A stretch of 64,000 nucleotides of DNA from Caenimonas soli (GTDB lineage: Bacteria > Pseudomonadota > Gammaproteobacteria > Burkholderiales > Burkholderiaceae_C), in contig NZ_JABJVV010000014.1 of assembly GCF_013155545.1 (NCBI RefSeq), positions 93,536 through 157,535 on the forward strand. The letters run 5' to 3'. This document shows, in pieces, positions 35,080 through 43,741 of this stretch. The notes under the pieces are model-generated. The model was not told where the DNA came from and did no database searches. It saw nothing but the letters and a program-made list of their open reading frames with translations. The position numbers were made by a program, and so were the translations under genes. Position 1 is the first letter of the stretch, and every line of letters starts with the position of its first letter.

Positions 35080-35136
35080 ATGGCCCAGCAGAAAGCGATA
35101 ACGTCCTACAACTGTCCGCTTGACTCGCTTCGCTGA
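35080..35136 (+). CDS. Possible 18-codon leader ORF before the CFA synthase
   Basis: ATG 35080 has the best ribosome-binding site in this gap (AGGAG at 35066-35070, 9 bp away) but encodes only MAQQKAITSYNCPLDSLR before TGA at 35134. It is out of frame with the synthase that follows, and overlaps any non-ATG start there. Either it is a leader peptide that couples translation, or it is the true synthase N-terminus cut off by a frameshift. Confidence 0.35.
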   Translation: MAQQKAITSYNCPLDSLR

Positions 35137-36454
35137 GCTTGACAAGAATTTATGGGTGGAAACGCTGGTACGCAAGATCGAATCGCAGCTCGCCGGCCTT
35201 CCCGTACCGGTGGCGCTGCGCCTGCCGGCCGGGCAGCGGGTGGGGCCGGCCTCGGCCTCCGTCACGCTCTCGTTCAAGGACTGGTCCGGCCTGGCCACGA
35301 TGGCGGCGGGGCAGATCGGGCGGATGGCGGAAGACTTCGTCGAAAGCCGTGTGCAGCTGGAAGGGCGGATGCGCGACATGATGGCCGTCGCTGCCAGTCT
35401 TCTGCCGGGCACGCCGGTGAGCAACGACACGAACTGGTGGGTGCGGATGCTGCGCCGGGCCAAGTCGCTGGCAGCGCATTCGCCTCAGAAGGACGCACGG
35501 CAAATCCAGTTTCACTATGACGTGTCCGACGATTTCTATGCGCTGTGGCTGGACCCGCGCCGCGTGTATTCCTGCGCCTATTACCGGGACATGGACATGT
35601 CCTTGGCGCAGGCCCAGGAAGCCAAGCTCGACCATATCTGCCGCAAACTCATGTTGTCACCCGGCGAGAAGTTCCTGGACATCGGCGCGGGCTGGGGCGG
35701 CCTCTTGATGTGGGCAGCGGAGAACTACGGCGTCAATGCCACCGGCATCACGCTTTCCAGGAATCAATGCGCGCATGTCCAACGGCTGATAGCGGAAAAG
35801 CGCTTGCAGGGCCGGGTGCGTATGGAACTGCGCGATTACCGCGAACTGGACGAATTGCAGGGCTTCGACAAGATCGCTTCGGTCGGCATGTTCGAGCATG
35901 TGGGCCAGATGAACATGCCCGCGTACTTCGGCAAGATTTTCCACCTGCTCAAGCCCGGTGGGCTGGTGATGAACCACGGCATCACGGCTGGCAGCATCCA
36001 CCCCAGCCATCTCGGTGCCGGCATGGGCGAATTCGTCGAGAAGTACATCTTCCCCGGTGGCGAGCTGCTGCATATCAGCCATGTCTTGAAGGACCTCACG
36101 GTGGCCGGGTTGGAGATGGTGGATGTCGAGAACCTGCGGCCGCACTATGGCCGCACGCTGTGGGCCTGGTCGGACGGCCTGGAATCGCGCCTGGACGAAG
36201 CCCAGCGCGTACTGGCGACCACGGACCACACCGACGACGCGTCGAAGGTGCTGCGCGCTTATCGGTTGTACCTCGCTGGCAGCGCGATGGCCTTCGAGCA
36301 GGGATGGCTGGGGCTGCACCAGATACTCGCAACACGCCCCGACGGCCAGTTGCAAAGCGGCGCCCTGCGCGGCGCACAATCGGCCTATCCGTTCAACCGC
36401 GAGTACATGTACGCATGCTCTACAAATTCAAATCCAAGGCCGCCGGCGATCTGA
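35120..36454 (+). CDS. cfa: Cyclopropane-fatty-acyl-phospholipid synthase
   Basis: SAM-dependent enzyme that adds a methylene bridge to unsaturated acyl chains of membrane phospholipids, about 444 residues. It shows FHYDVSDDFYALWLD, YSCAYYRDMDMSLAQAQEAK, the SAM site FLDIGAGWGGLL, GITLSRNQ, and the active-site segment SVGMFEHVG. The frame is open only after a stop at 35099, and no in-frame ATG precedes the conserved sequence. Candidate starts are TTG 35120 or GTG 35156, neither with a good ribosome-binding site. See the overlapping 18-codon ORF. The 3' end overlaps the DUF1840 gene by 40 bp. Confidence 0.87.
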   Translation: MTRFAELDKNLWVETLVRKIESQLAGLPVPVALRLPAGQRVGPASASVTLSFKDWSGLATMAAGQIGRMAEDFVESRVQLEGRMRDMMAVAASLLPGTPVSNDTNWWVRMLRRAKSLAAHSPQKDARQIQFHYDVSDDFYALWLDPRRVYSCAYYRDMDMSLAQAQEAKLDHICRKLMLSPGEKFLDIGAGWGGLLMWAAENYGVNATGITLSRNQCAHVQRLIAEKRLQGRVRMELRDYRELDELQGFDKIASVGMFEHVGQMNMPAYFGKIFHLLKPGGLVMNHGITAGSIHPSHLGAGMGEFVEKYIFPGGELLHISHVLKDLTVAGLEMVDVENLRPHYGRTLWAWSDGLESRLDEAQRVLATTDHTDDASKVLRAYRLYLAGSAMAFEQGWLGLHQILATRPDGQLQSGALRGAQSAYPFNREYMYACSTNSNPRPPAI

Positions 36455-36738
36455 TCATGCTCGAGCCCAATGGCCGACGCGTCCTGGAAATCATAGGCAA
36501 GGAAGCGGGGCCCAAGGGCATCATCCTTCCGGAACAGATGCCCGGCGCCATCGCGGCGCTGGATGCGGCGATCGCCAGGGAGGAAGCGGATCAGAAAGCC
36601 CTGGCCGACGAGGCCAAGGCCAAGGGTGAGAACCCGCCGCACTTCGACCCCGTTTCGCTGCGGCAGCGGGCCGTCCCTTTCCTGGACATGCTGCGCCGCT
36701 GCCAGAAGGCCGGCAAGGAAATCGTCTGGGGGGTGTGA
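36415..36738 (+). CDS. DUF1840-family small protein
   Basis: Protein of 107 residues beginning MLYKFKSKAAGDLIMLEPNGRRVLEIIGKE, followed by KGIILPEQMPGAIAALDAAI and a charged linker, ending KAGKEIVWGV. This is the DUF1840 pattern as I know it from Burkholderiales; its function is unknown. It starts inside the 3' end of the CFA synthase gene in another frame (40-bp overlap), so co-expression is likely. No membrane segment or signal peptide. Confidence 0.8.
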   Translation: MLYKFKSKAAGDLIMLEPNGRRVLEIIGKEAGPKGIILPEQMPGAIAALDAAIAREEADQKALADEAKAKGENPPHFDPVSLRQRAVPFLDMLRRCQKAGKEIVWGV

Positions 36739-36749
36739 AACCGAAAGGC

Positions 36750-36821
36750 TGTCATCCCGGACTCGATCTGGGATCCAAGACCTCCTGAATTCATGGGTTG
36801 CGGGTCGAGCCCGCAATGACA
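36750..36821. repeat. Compound palindromic repeat (REP-like)
   Basis: TGTCATCCCGG opens and CCCGCAATGACA closes a 72-bp gap between the convergent DUF1840 and Bug genes. Internal stems are TCCCGGA/TCTGGGA and TTGCGGG/CCCGCAA. It is related to 22980-23058 and could help terminate both transcripts. Confidence 0.65.
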
Positions 36822-36833
36822 TCCCTTTCGGCC

Positions 36834-37841
36834 TTAGTCCACCTTCGCGCCCGAGGTCTTCACCACCTGGCCCCACTTGCGGATTTCCGCGTCGATCAGC
36901 TTGGCGAATTCCGCGGGCGAGTTGCCGCTCGGGATCGCGCCCTGCGCGAGCAGCCGCTCCTTGATCGACGGCACATTCAGCGCCTTGGCGGTTTCCTGCT
37001 GGATCCGGTTGACGATGTCCGGCGCCGTGCCGGCGGGCGCCAGCAGCCCGAACCAGGAACTGGCCTCGAAGCCCTTGAGGCCGGCCGCCTGTTCCACCGT
37101 GGGCACATCGGGCAGGGCGGCGGAGCGCTGATTGCTGGTCACGGCCAGCGCCTTGAGCTTGCCCGCCTTGATGTGCGGCATGGACGAAGGCAGGTTGTCG
37201 AACATCACATCCATGTCGCCGCCCAGCAGGCCCAGCAGGGCCGGGCCGGAGCCGCCGTACGGGAAGTGGGTCATGTAGACGCCGGCCATGCTCTTGAACA
37301 GCTCGCCGGCCAGGTGGATCGAGGTGCCGTTGCCGCTGGAAGCCATGTTGACCTTGCCGGGGTTGGCCTTGGCATAGCGGATGAAATCCTGGACATTGTT
37401 GATGCCGCGCGCCTTGGCTTTCTCGGTGTTCATCACCATCACGTTGGGAACGCCCGCCACCAGCGTGATGGGGGAGAAGTCCCGCTGCGGATCGAAGGGC
37501 ATCTTGCTGTACAGGGACTTGTTGATGCCGTGCGTGCCGACGGTGCCCATCAGCAGGGTGTAACCGTCCGGCGCCGACTTTGCTACCGCATCCGCGCCGA
37601 TGTTGCCGCCGGCACCGGCGCGGTTCTCCACCACGAACTGCTGGCCGAAGGCCTTGGACAATTCAGGCGCCAGCGCGCGGGCCAGGATGTCGGTAGTGCC
37701 GCCCGGGGCGAAAGGCACCACGATGCGCACCGGCTTGCTGGGCCAGGCGCCCTGCGCGGACGCCGGAAAAGCAGGCGCGAGGGCGGCCAGGGATACAGCG
37801 ACCAGCGCCAGGCGCCGGGGGATGGACAGGGCAGGCTTCAT
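36834..37841 (-). CDS. Bug/TctC-family periplasmic receptor
   Basis: Receptor of 335 residues with a Sec signal peptide ending near [12 protein letters not shown]. Family features are [69 protein letters not shown], and [10 protein letters not shown]. It follows another Bug gene in the same direction, but an intrinsic terminator lies between them, so it is probably expressed on its own. Ligand unknown; these receptors typically bind carboxylates or amidated acids. Confidence 0.92.
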   Translation of the reverse strand: MKPALSIPRRLALVAVSLAALAPAFPASAQGAWPSKPVRIVVPFAPGGTTDILARALAPELSKAFGQQFVVENRAGAGGNIGADAVAKSAPDGYTLLMGTVGTHGINKSLYSKMPFDPQRDFSPITLVAGVPNVMVMNTEKAKARGINNVQDFIRYAKANPGKVNMASSGNGTSIHLAGELFKSMAGVYMTHFPYGGSGPALLGLLGGDMDVMFDNLPSSMPHIKAGKLKALAVTSNQRSAALPDVPTVEQAAGLKGFEASSWFGLLAPAGTAPDIVNRIQQETAKALNVPSIKERLLAQGAIPSGNSPAEFAKLIDAEIRKWGQVVKTSGAKVD

Positions 37842-37877
37842 GGCAGTCTCCTTCTTGTCTATGCATTCTCTATGGAA

Positions 37878-37905
37878 ATAAAAAAGGCCGCCCGGAGGCG
37901 GCCTT
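37878..37905 (-). terminator. Intrinsic terminator after the upstream Bug gene
   Basis: On the minus strand a perfect 9-bp stem AAGGCCGCC/GGCGGCCTT with loop TCCG (37905-37884) is followed by TTTTATTTC. It lies 24 bp after the stop of the Bug gene at 37929-38921. Confidence 0.9.
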
Positions 37906-37928
37906 CAAAGCGTCACATCGCGACAGCT

Positions 37929-38921
37929 TCAGTCGGCGTAAACGCCGGCGGCCTTGATGATCGGGCTCCATTTGGCGATTTCGGCGGCGACGAATTTCTT
38001 GTGCTCGGCCGGCTCCATGCGCTTGTCGTTCACCACCACGGCGCCCAGGCCTTCCTGCTTTTTGATGAAGTCGGGATCCTTGAGTGCGACCTTCAATGCG
38101 TCGTTGAGCTTTTTCTGCACGTCAGCAGGGGTTCCCTTGGGCGCGTACAGGCCGTGGAAGATGGTGACCTGGAAGTCCTTGAGGCCAGCTTCCTGCAACG
38201 TCGGCAGATCCTTGAGGGCCGGGGTGGTCAGGCGCTTGGGGGTGGTGACCGCATAGGCCTTGACCTTTTTGGCTTCGATCTGCGAGGTCGTGTTGGTGGT
38301 CTGATCGCACATCAGGTCGACCTGCCCGCCAATAATGTCCGTCATCGCAGGTGCAGTTCCCTTGTAGGGCACGGTGGTCATGTCGATCTTGAGCGCGTTC
38401 ATGAGCAACAGCCCGCAGAGGTGAGAGGCGGCGCCGACGCCCGCATTGGCAAGGTTTACCTTGCCTTTGTTGGTTTCCAGCCAGCTGCGCAGCTCGGCGA
38501 AATTATTGGCCGGCAGCGAGGGGCGGCCAATCAGCGTCATCGGAACGTCGTTGACCATGCCGAGGTATTCGAAGTCGCTTTCGACCTTGAAGGGGATGTT
38601 GCGCACCAGCGTGGGCATGGTGGCCATGCCGATGTGGTGCAGCAGCAGGGTGTGGCCGTCGGCCGTGGCCTTGGCGACTTTGTTGGCGCCGATCGAACCG
38701 CCGGCCCCAGCCGCGTTGTCGACCACGATGGGAATGCCGCCCAGCGGCTTGCGCATGGCCTCCGCCAGGTCGCGCGCCACCCGGTCGGTGGGGCCGCCGG
38801 CCGTGAACGGCACGACGATGGTGATGGGCCTGTCCTTGATGGGGAAGTCGGCCGCCTGTGCGCCCAGCGTGACAGCGGCCAAGACCGCCAGGGGAGTGAG
38901 GGACTTGAACAATGGGTTCAT
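37929..38921 (-). CDS. Bug/TctC-family periplasmic receptor
   Basis: Receptor of 330 residues with signal peptide ending near GAQA|ADFPIKD. Family features are PITIVVPFTAGGPTDRVARDL, NAAGAGGSIGANKVAKATADGHTLLL, VPYKGTAPAMTDIIGGQVDLM and DLPTLQEAGLKDF. It is monocistronic: a terminator follows and a 113-bp gap precedes it. It is not a close duplicate of the neighbouring receptor. Ligand unknown. Confidence 0.92.
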   Translation of the reverse strand: MNPLFKSLTPLAVLAAVTLGAQAADFPIKDRPITIVVPFTAGGPTDRVARDLAEAMRKPLGGIPIVVDNAAGAGGSIGANKVAKATADGHTLLLHHIGMATMPTLVRNIPFKVESDFEYLGMVNDVPMTLIGRPSLPANNFAELRSWLETNKGKVNLANAGVGAASHLCGLLLMNALKIDMTTVPYKGTAPAMTDIIGGQVDLMCDQTTNTTSQIEAKKVKAYAVTTPKRLTTPALKDLPTLQEAGLKDFQVTIFHGLYAPKGTPADVQKKLNDALKVALKDPDFIKKQEGLGAVVVNDKRMEPAEHKKFVAAEIAKWSPIIKAAGVYAD

Positions 38922-39034
38922 CGGTGGCTCCTTGAATTGGTGAATCCGCAGATACTAAGTTCGTCTACGCGCATCTGCATCGCGGAAATTACGTACCGCC
39001 ACCCCGGGGTAACCCTAGACGTAGCTACTCGTAG

Positions 39035-40282
39035 CTACTTGTAGCTGCGCGCATCCTCGATCACCTTGCCATCGTTAGGCAGGCTGCCAGGTTGCAAGAG
39101 CTGCACGTCGCCGCGCAGCTTGGTGACGTCGCGGATGGCTTCGCCGATCCGCGCATCGAGCCCTTGCGGCGCCGCGGCGGCCTCCACCTTGAGCGTCATC
39201 ACGTCGTTGGCCATTTCGCCGCTAACCACCAGCCGGGCCTTGATCACCTCGGGGAAACGCCGGGCGATGTCGGCCACCTGCGCCGGATGCACGAACATGC
39301 CGCGGATCTTCGTCGTCTGGTCGGCCCGGCCCATCCAGCCCTTGATGCGCGAGTTGGTGCGGCCGGTCGGGCAGATGCCGGGCAGCAGGGCCGACAGGTC
39401 GCCGGTCCCGAACCGAATGAGCGGATAGTCGGGATTGAGCGTGGTCACGACCAGTTCGCCCACCTCGCCTTCGGGCACGGGGTCGCCGGTGCCCGGACGC
39501 ACGATCTCCACGATCACGCCCTCGTCCAGCACCAGGCCTTCGCGTGCCTGCGTCTCATAGGCGATGAGGCCCAGGTCGGCCGTGGCGTAGCTTTGGTACA
39601 CGGCCAGGCCGTGCTGCGTAAACCAGTCGCGAAGCGTAGGTGGGAGCGCCTCGCCTCCCGTCAGCCCCTTGTGGATGCTCGAGATATCGCTGCCTGTTTC
39701 CAGGGCTTTTTCGACCAGGATGCGCAGGAAGCTCGGCGTGCCCATGTAGGCGTCGGGCTTGAGCTCGCCGATCGCCTGCAATTGTTGCTCGGTCTGGCCG
39801 ACCCCAGCGGGGAACACCGTGCAGCCGACCGCGTGGGCGCCCGACTCCATGATGAAGGCGCCAGGGGTCATGTGGTAGCTGAAGGCGTTGTGCACCAGGT
39901 CGCCCGCTCGAAAGCCGGCGGCGAACATGGCACGCCCGGCGCGCCAGTAGTCCTTGGCCGTCCCTTCGGGTTCGTAGATGGGGCCCGGCGATGCGAAAGC
40001 ACGAGTCATCTTCGGGCCGCGCACCAATGCTGAAAAACCGCCGAACGGATCCGTGGCGCGAGCCGCGCGCTGCCGCTCGAACAATTCGTGCTTGCGGGTG
40101 ACGGGCAGGCGGGCGAGCGCCTCACGCGACGTGACGCCGGCCGCGTCGACGCCGCCGAGTATGGCGGCGAACGCCGGTGTCGCGCGCTGGGCGTGGGCCA
40201 CCTGCCGCGGCAATGCCGCCATCAGTTCGGCTTCACGCTGCGCCGGAGCGCGTGTTTCCAATGCGTCGTAGTGTTTACTCAT
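39035..40282 (-). CDS. PaaK-like phenylacetate-CoA ligase family protein
   Basis: Adenylate-forming ligase of 415 residues in the compact PaaK group. Features are GTPSFLRILVEKALE, GLTGGEALPPTLRDWF, YQSYATADLGLIAYE, GELVVTTLNPDYPLIRFGTGDLS and IKGWMGRADQTTKIRGMFVHPAQV. The usual PaaK phosphate-loop motif SSGTTG is replaced by the region around FASPGPIYEPEGT, so ATP use should be checked. ATG 40282 was chosen; ATG 40294 and 40300 are also in frame. It is the last gene of the second Liv operon, suggesting that the importer carries an aromatic acid. Three 10-bp GTAGCTAC-type repeats overlap its stop. Confidence 0.82.
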   Translation of the reverse strand: MSKHYDALETRAPAQREAELMAALPRQVAHAQRATPAFAAILGGVDAAGVTSREALARLPVTRKHELFERQRAARATDPFGGFSALVRGPKMTRAFASPGPIYEPEGTAKDYWRAGRAMFAAGFRAGDLVHNAFSYHMTPGAFIMESGAHAVGCTVFPAGVGQTEQQLQAIGELKPDAYMGTPSFLRILVEKALETGSDISSIHKGLTGGEALPPTLRDWFTQHGLAVYQSYATADLGLIAYETQAREGLVLDEGVIVEIVRPGTGDPVPEGEVGELVVTTLNPDYPLIRFGTGDLSALLPGICPTGRTNSRIKGWMGRADQTTKIRGMFVHPAQVADIARRFPEVIKARLVVSGEMANDVMTLKVEAAAAPQGLDARIGEAIRDVTKLRGDVQLLQPGSLPNDGKVIEDARSYK

Positions 40283-40315
40283 GTACGTTTCCATTGGCAA
40301 CGGTGGTCATTCGTG

Positions 40316-40395
40316 GGCCACCGCGGAACCGGCTTCGCCGGGCCGCCGGTGGCGCCCCCTTGAGGGGGAGGCGCCGAAGGCGCTTCGGGGGTGGG
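40316..40395. repeat. GC-rich interspersed element
   Basis: The gap between livF and the PaaK-like gene contains CGGAACCGGCTTCGCCGG, then GCGCCCCCTTGAGGGGGAGGC and GCGCCGAAGGCGCTTCGGGGG, a chain of perfect stems. I recall this arrangement as frequent between genes in Comamonadaceae. It lies inside the operon and may attenuate or stabilise the mRNA. Confidence 0.6.
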
Positions 40396-41205
40396 TCATG
40401 CTAACCAGCGCTTGCGCCGCTTGTAGCTCTTGACTTCACGGAAGCTCTTGCGCTCGCCGCCGCCCACGCCCAGGTAGAACTCCTTCACGTCCTCGTTGGT
40501 CGCGAGCTCCGATGCGGGGCCGTCCATCACGACGCGGCCACTTTCCATGATGTAGCCGTAGTCGGAATACTTCAGGGCCATATTGGTGTTCTGCTCGGCC
40601 AGGAGGAAGGTGACGCGTTCCTTGGTGTTGAGGTCTTTCACGATCTCGAACACCTCCTGCACGATCTGCGGCGCCAGTCCCATCGACGGCTCATCGAGCA
40701 GGACCATGCTCGGGTTGGCCATCAAGGCGCGGCCGATGGCGCACATCTGCTGCTCCCCTCCCGAGGTGTAGGCCGCCTGCGAGGTGCGGCGCTGCTTCAG
40801 GCGCGGGAAATAGGCATAGACCTTCTCCAGGTTGGCCGCGATCTCGGCCTTGCTGGTGCGGGTGTAGGCGCCCGTGAGCAGGTTCTCCTCGATGGTCAGG
40901 TGAGCAAAGCAGTGCCGGCCCTCCATCACCTGCACCACACCGCGCTGTACCAGGTCGGCCGGTGTGAGGTTCTCGATGCGCTCGCCGCGCAGTTCGATGG
41001 AGCCCTTGGTCACCGCGCCGCGTTCTCCCTTGAGCAGGTTGGAGACAGCGCGCAGCGTGGTGGTCTTGCCCGCGCCATTGCCGCCCAGGATGGCCACGAT
41101 GCCGCCTTCGGGCACCTGCAGCGATACCCCCTTGAGCACCAGGATCACGTGGTTGTAGATGACCTCGATGCCATTGACGTTGAGAACGATGTTTCTTGTG
41201 CTCAT
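40396..41205 (-). CDS. livF: Liv-type ABC transporter ATPase LivF (set 2)
   Basis: ATP-binding subunit of 269 residues. Walker A is LGGNGAGKTTTLRAV, the signature reads YTSGGEQQMCAIGRAL (with TSGG instead of LSGG), and Walker B is MVLLDEPSMGLAP. A basic C-terminal extension of about 22 residues (RKSFREVKSYKRRKRWLA) goes beyond set-1 LivF. ATG 41205 was chosen; an earlier in-frame ATG at 41235 would add 10 residues. A 12-bp perfect stem-loop separates it from the binding-protein gene. Confidence 0.93.
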   Translation of the reverse strand: MSTRNIVLNVNGIEVIYNHVILVLKGVSLQVPEGGIVAILGGNGAGKTTTLRAVSNLLKGERGAVTKGSIELRGERIENLTPADLVQRGVVQVMEGRHCFAHLTIEENLLTGAYTRTSKAEIAANLEKVYAYFPRLKQRRTSQAAYTSGGEQQMCAIGRALMANPSMVLLDEPSMGLAPQIVQEVFEIVKDLNTKERVTFLLAEQNTNMALKYSDYGYIMESGRVVMDGPASELATNEDVKEFYLGVGGGERKSFREVKSYKRRKRWLA

Positions 41206-41254
41206 AGTGTGTTGGATCCTTTGCAAGCGCTGCACGCAACGCTTGCGAAGGATT

Positions 41255-41283
41255 TGTCATCCCGGCACGCGGCCGGGATGACA
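41255..41283. repeat. Perfect 12-bp inverted repeat between the SBP gene and livF
   Basis: TGTCATCCCGGC and GCCGGGATGACA pair perfectly around ACGCG, 8 bp after the binding-protein stop. There is no U-tract. Such a stem at this place can protect the abundant binding-protein mRNA and reduce read-through into livF. It shares TGTCATCCCGG with the element at 36750. Confidence 0.8.
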
Positions 41284-41291
41284 ATTGCATT

Positions 41292-42617
41292 TCAGGACTG
41301 GCAGTCAGCCGGCGCGCGCGCCGTCAGCTTCTTGTCGGCCGCGTACTTGGCCGCCGTCGATTTGATCAGCGGCTTGATAATCTGCTCGTCGCCCTGCAGC
41401 CAGTCGGAGGTGAACTTCCACTGCTTGCCGTCCCAGGTGTGGATGCGGGCCCACGCAGCGCCCATGTGATCCGAGCACGAGGTGCTGATGGGGCGCATCA
41501 CGCCGGCAAAGCCCAGCGCGTCCAGCTTGGCCTGGGTCAGGTTCAGGTTTTCCAGGCCCCAGCGCACCTGCTCGCCGGTCATGACCTTGCCCTTGCCGAA
41601 GCGCTCCTGCGCGGCCCGGATGCCTTCGATGCCCAGCATGGCGCTCATGGCGCCGCGCATGTACAGCACCTGGCCGGCTTCTTCCTTCGGACCCGTGCCC
41701 TGGCCCTTCGCATGCACCAGGCTCATGATGTCTTTGACCACCTTGGAGTCGGGCTCGGCGCCGTGCTGCAACGCCACCGCGTTGTAGCCCTTGGCGCCAT
41801 CGGCCACGTCCTTGACGTCAGGCTCGGCACCGGCCCACCAGACGCCGTACATCTTCTCGCGCGGATAGCCGGTGGCCTGTGCCTCCTTGATGGCGGTGGA
41901 GTTCATCACGCCCCAGCCCCACAGCGCCACATAGTCGGGGCGAGCCTGGCGAATCTGCAGCCAGGTGGCTTTCTGCTCCACGCCAGGGGCCGCCACCGGC
42001 AGCAGCTGCAGCTCGAAGCCGTGCATGCGCGAACGCTCCTGCAGCAGCGGGATGGGTTCCTTGCCGTACGGGCTGTCGTGGTAGACCAGGGCGATCTTCT
42101 TGCCCTTGAGCTTGTCGAAGCCGCCTTCCTTCTTGGCGATGGCTTGCATGATGGTGTCGCTGGCCACCCAGTAAGTGCCGGCGATCGGGAAGTTCCACTT
42201 GAACACCGTGCCGTCAGCGCTCTCGCTGCGACCATAGCCCACCGTCACCACGGGGATCTTGTCGGCCGGGGCTTTCTCCGTGATGGCGAACGTGGCGCCG
42301 GTCGACAGCGGCTGCACGAACGATGCACCCTTGCCCTTCAGGCGCTCATAGCATTCGACGCTGCGCGCCGTGTCGTAGCCGGTTTCGCATTCTTCCCAGC
42401 TGAGCTTCACGCCGTTCAGGCCGCCCTTGGCATTGACCAGCTTGATGTAGTCGACATAGCCATTGGCCCAAGGCGTGCCGTTGGGCGCGTAGGGCCCGGT
42501 GCGGTATGAAAGCACCGGGATGAATTGATCCTTGGCCTGGGCCAGCGCGTCGGTCGAGATGACCGACGCCGCCGCGGCCAGCGTGGCCACCGCGAGTGTC
42601 AAGTTTCGTAGCTTCAT
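41292..42617 (-). CDS. Liv-type ABC transporter periplasmic binding protein (set 2)
   Basis: Periplasmic binding protein of 441 residues with signal peptide ending near ALA|QAKDQ. Features are FIPVLSYRTGPYAPNG, NAKGGLNGVKLSWEECETGYDTARSVECYE, KIALVYHDSPYGKEPIPLL and GWGVMNSTAIKEA. It is about 40 residues longer than the set-1 protein and of a different subgroup, one often encoded beside CoA ligases for aromatic or medium-chain acids. Ligand unknown. Followed by a perfect stem-loop and livF. Confidence 0.92.
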   Translation of the reverse strand: MKLRNLTLAVATLAAAASVISTDALAQAKDQFIPVLSYRTGPYAPNGTPWANGYVDYIKLVNAKGGLNGVKLSWEECETGYDTARSVECYERLKGKGASFVQPLSTGATFAITEKAPADKIPVVTVGYGRSESADGTVFKWNFPIAGTYWVASDTIMQAIAKKEGGFDKLKGKKIALVYHDSPYGKEPIPLLQERSRMHGFELQLLPVAAPGVEQKATWLQIRQARPDYVALWGWGVMNSTAIKEAQATGYPREKMYGVWWAGAEPDVKDVADGAKGYNAVALQHGAEPDSKVVKDIMSLVHAKGQGTGPKEEAGQVLYMRGAMSAMLGIEGIRAAQERFGKGKVMTGEQVRWGLENLNLTQAKLDALGFAGVMRPISTSCSDHMGAAWARIHTWDGKQWKFTSDWLQGDEQIIKPLIKSTAAKYAADKKLTARAPADCQS

Positions 42618-42663
42618 GCTTGTCTCCTGTAATAAATGATGGAAAGCGCTCAGGGAAAGGATG

Positions 42664-43740
42664 TCAATGCGGGAAGGGCCACAGCCGCAGCTTCTGCTTG
42701 CCCGTGGACCAAAGCTTGGCCAGGCCGTGCGGCTCGACGATGAGGAACCACACGATCAGGCCGCCGAAGATCATCAGTTCGGCGTGCGAGATGCCGGCGG
42801 TGGAGATCGCGATGCCGAACAGGCTGGCCAGCACCGGCAGGAACTGGTTCAGGAAGATCGGCAGCACCACGATGAACGCCGCCCCGAAGAAGCTGCCCAT
42901 GATGGAGCCCATGCCGCCGATGATCACCATGAACAGCAGGCGGAACGACATGTCCACCGAGAACGCCGCCGGTTCCCAGGCGCCCAGGTAGACGAAGGCC
43001 CACAGGCCCCCGGCCACGCCGATGATGAAGCTGCTGACGGCAAAGGCGGTGAGCTTGGCGTACATCGGGCGGATGCCGATCACCGAAGCGGCCACGTCCA
43101 TGTCGCGGATGGCCATCCACTCGCGCCCGATCGCGCTGCGCACCAGGTTCTTGGCCATCAGCGCCATCACCACCAGCACCGCCAGGCAGAACAGGTACTT
43201 GCTCACCGCGCTGTCGATGGGCAGGCCGAACACCTGCAGGTTGGACACCGATACGGAGCCCGAGGGCGTGTCCAGCGTGAACCACTTGATGCGCAGGAAC
43301 ATCCAGTCCGAGAAGAACTGCGCGGCCAGCGTTGTGACGGCCAGGTACAGACCTTTGACGCGCAGGCTGGGCAACCCGAACAGGATGCCGAAGGCCGTGG
43401 CGCACAGCCCGCCCAGGATCAGCGCCGGGATCAGCGGCATGCCGGGGATGCGCACGAAGAAGTTGTACGCGCCGTAGGCGCCCACCGCCATGAAGGCGCC
43501 CGAGCCCAGCGAGATCTGTCCGCAGTAGCCCACCAGGATGTTCACTCCCAGGGCCGCCAGCGACATGATCAGGAAGGGAATGATGATGGCGCGAAACAGG
43601 TAGTCGCTGGCCAGGCCGGGCACCACCAGGAAGGCGAACGCCAGGATCAGCAGGATCGCCAGCCGGTCCTGCGCGATCGGGAAGATCTGCTGGTCGGCGC
43701 GGTAGCCGGTCTTGAACTGGCCGTTTTCTCTGTAAATCAT
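42664..43740 (-). CDS. livM: Liv-type ABC transporter permease LivM (set 2)
   Basis: Inner-membrane permease of 358 residues, longer than set-1 LivM because of a hydrophilic N-terminal extension (MIYRENGQFKTGYRADQQIF). Signatures are GVNILVGYCGQISLGSGAFMAVGAYG and AIRDMDVAASVIGIRPMYAKL. It starts one base after the livH stop. The extension is typical of transporters paired with FadD-like ligases in Burkholderiales. Confidence 0.93.
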   Translation of the reverse strand: MIYRENGQFKTGYRADQQIFPIAQDRLAILLILAFAFLVVPGLASDYLFRAIIIPFLIMSLAALGVNILVGYCGQISLGSGAFMAVGAYGAYNFFVRIPGMPLIPALILGGLCATAFGILFGLPSLRVKGLYLAVTTLAAQFFSDWMFLRIKWFTLDTPSGSVSVSNLQVFGLPIDSAVSKYLFCLAVLVVMALMAKNLVRSAIGREWMAIRDMDVAASVIGIRPMYAKLTAFAVSSFIIGVAGGLWAFVYLGAWEPAAFSVDMSFRLLFMVIIGGMGSIMGSFFGAAFIVVLPIFLNQFLPVLASLFGIAISTAGISHAELMIFGGLIVWFLIVEPHGLAKLWSTGKQKLRLWPFPH

Positions 43741-43741
43741 T

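Noticed and set aside
35139..35160. TTGACA followed by an AT-rich stretch inside the start of the CFA synthase
   Set aside because: It lies within coding sequence with no -10 at suitable distance, so it is probably chance.
39021..39046. Three GTAGCTAC-type repeats at 10-bp spacing at the end of the PaaK-like gene
   Set aside because: They overlap the stop codon and are too short and too few for a CRISPR or a convincing regulatory array.
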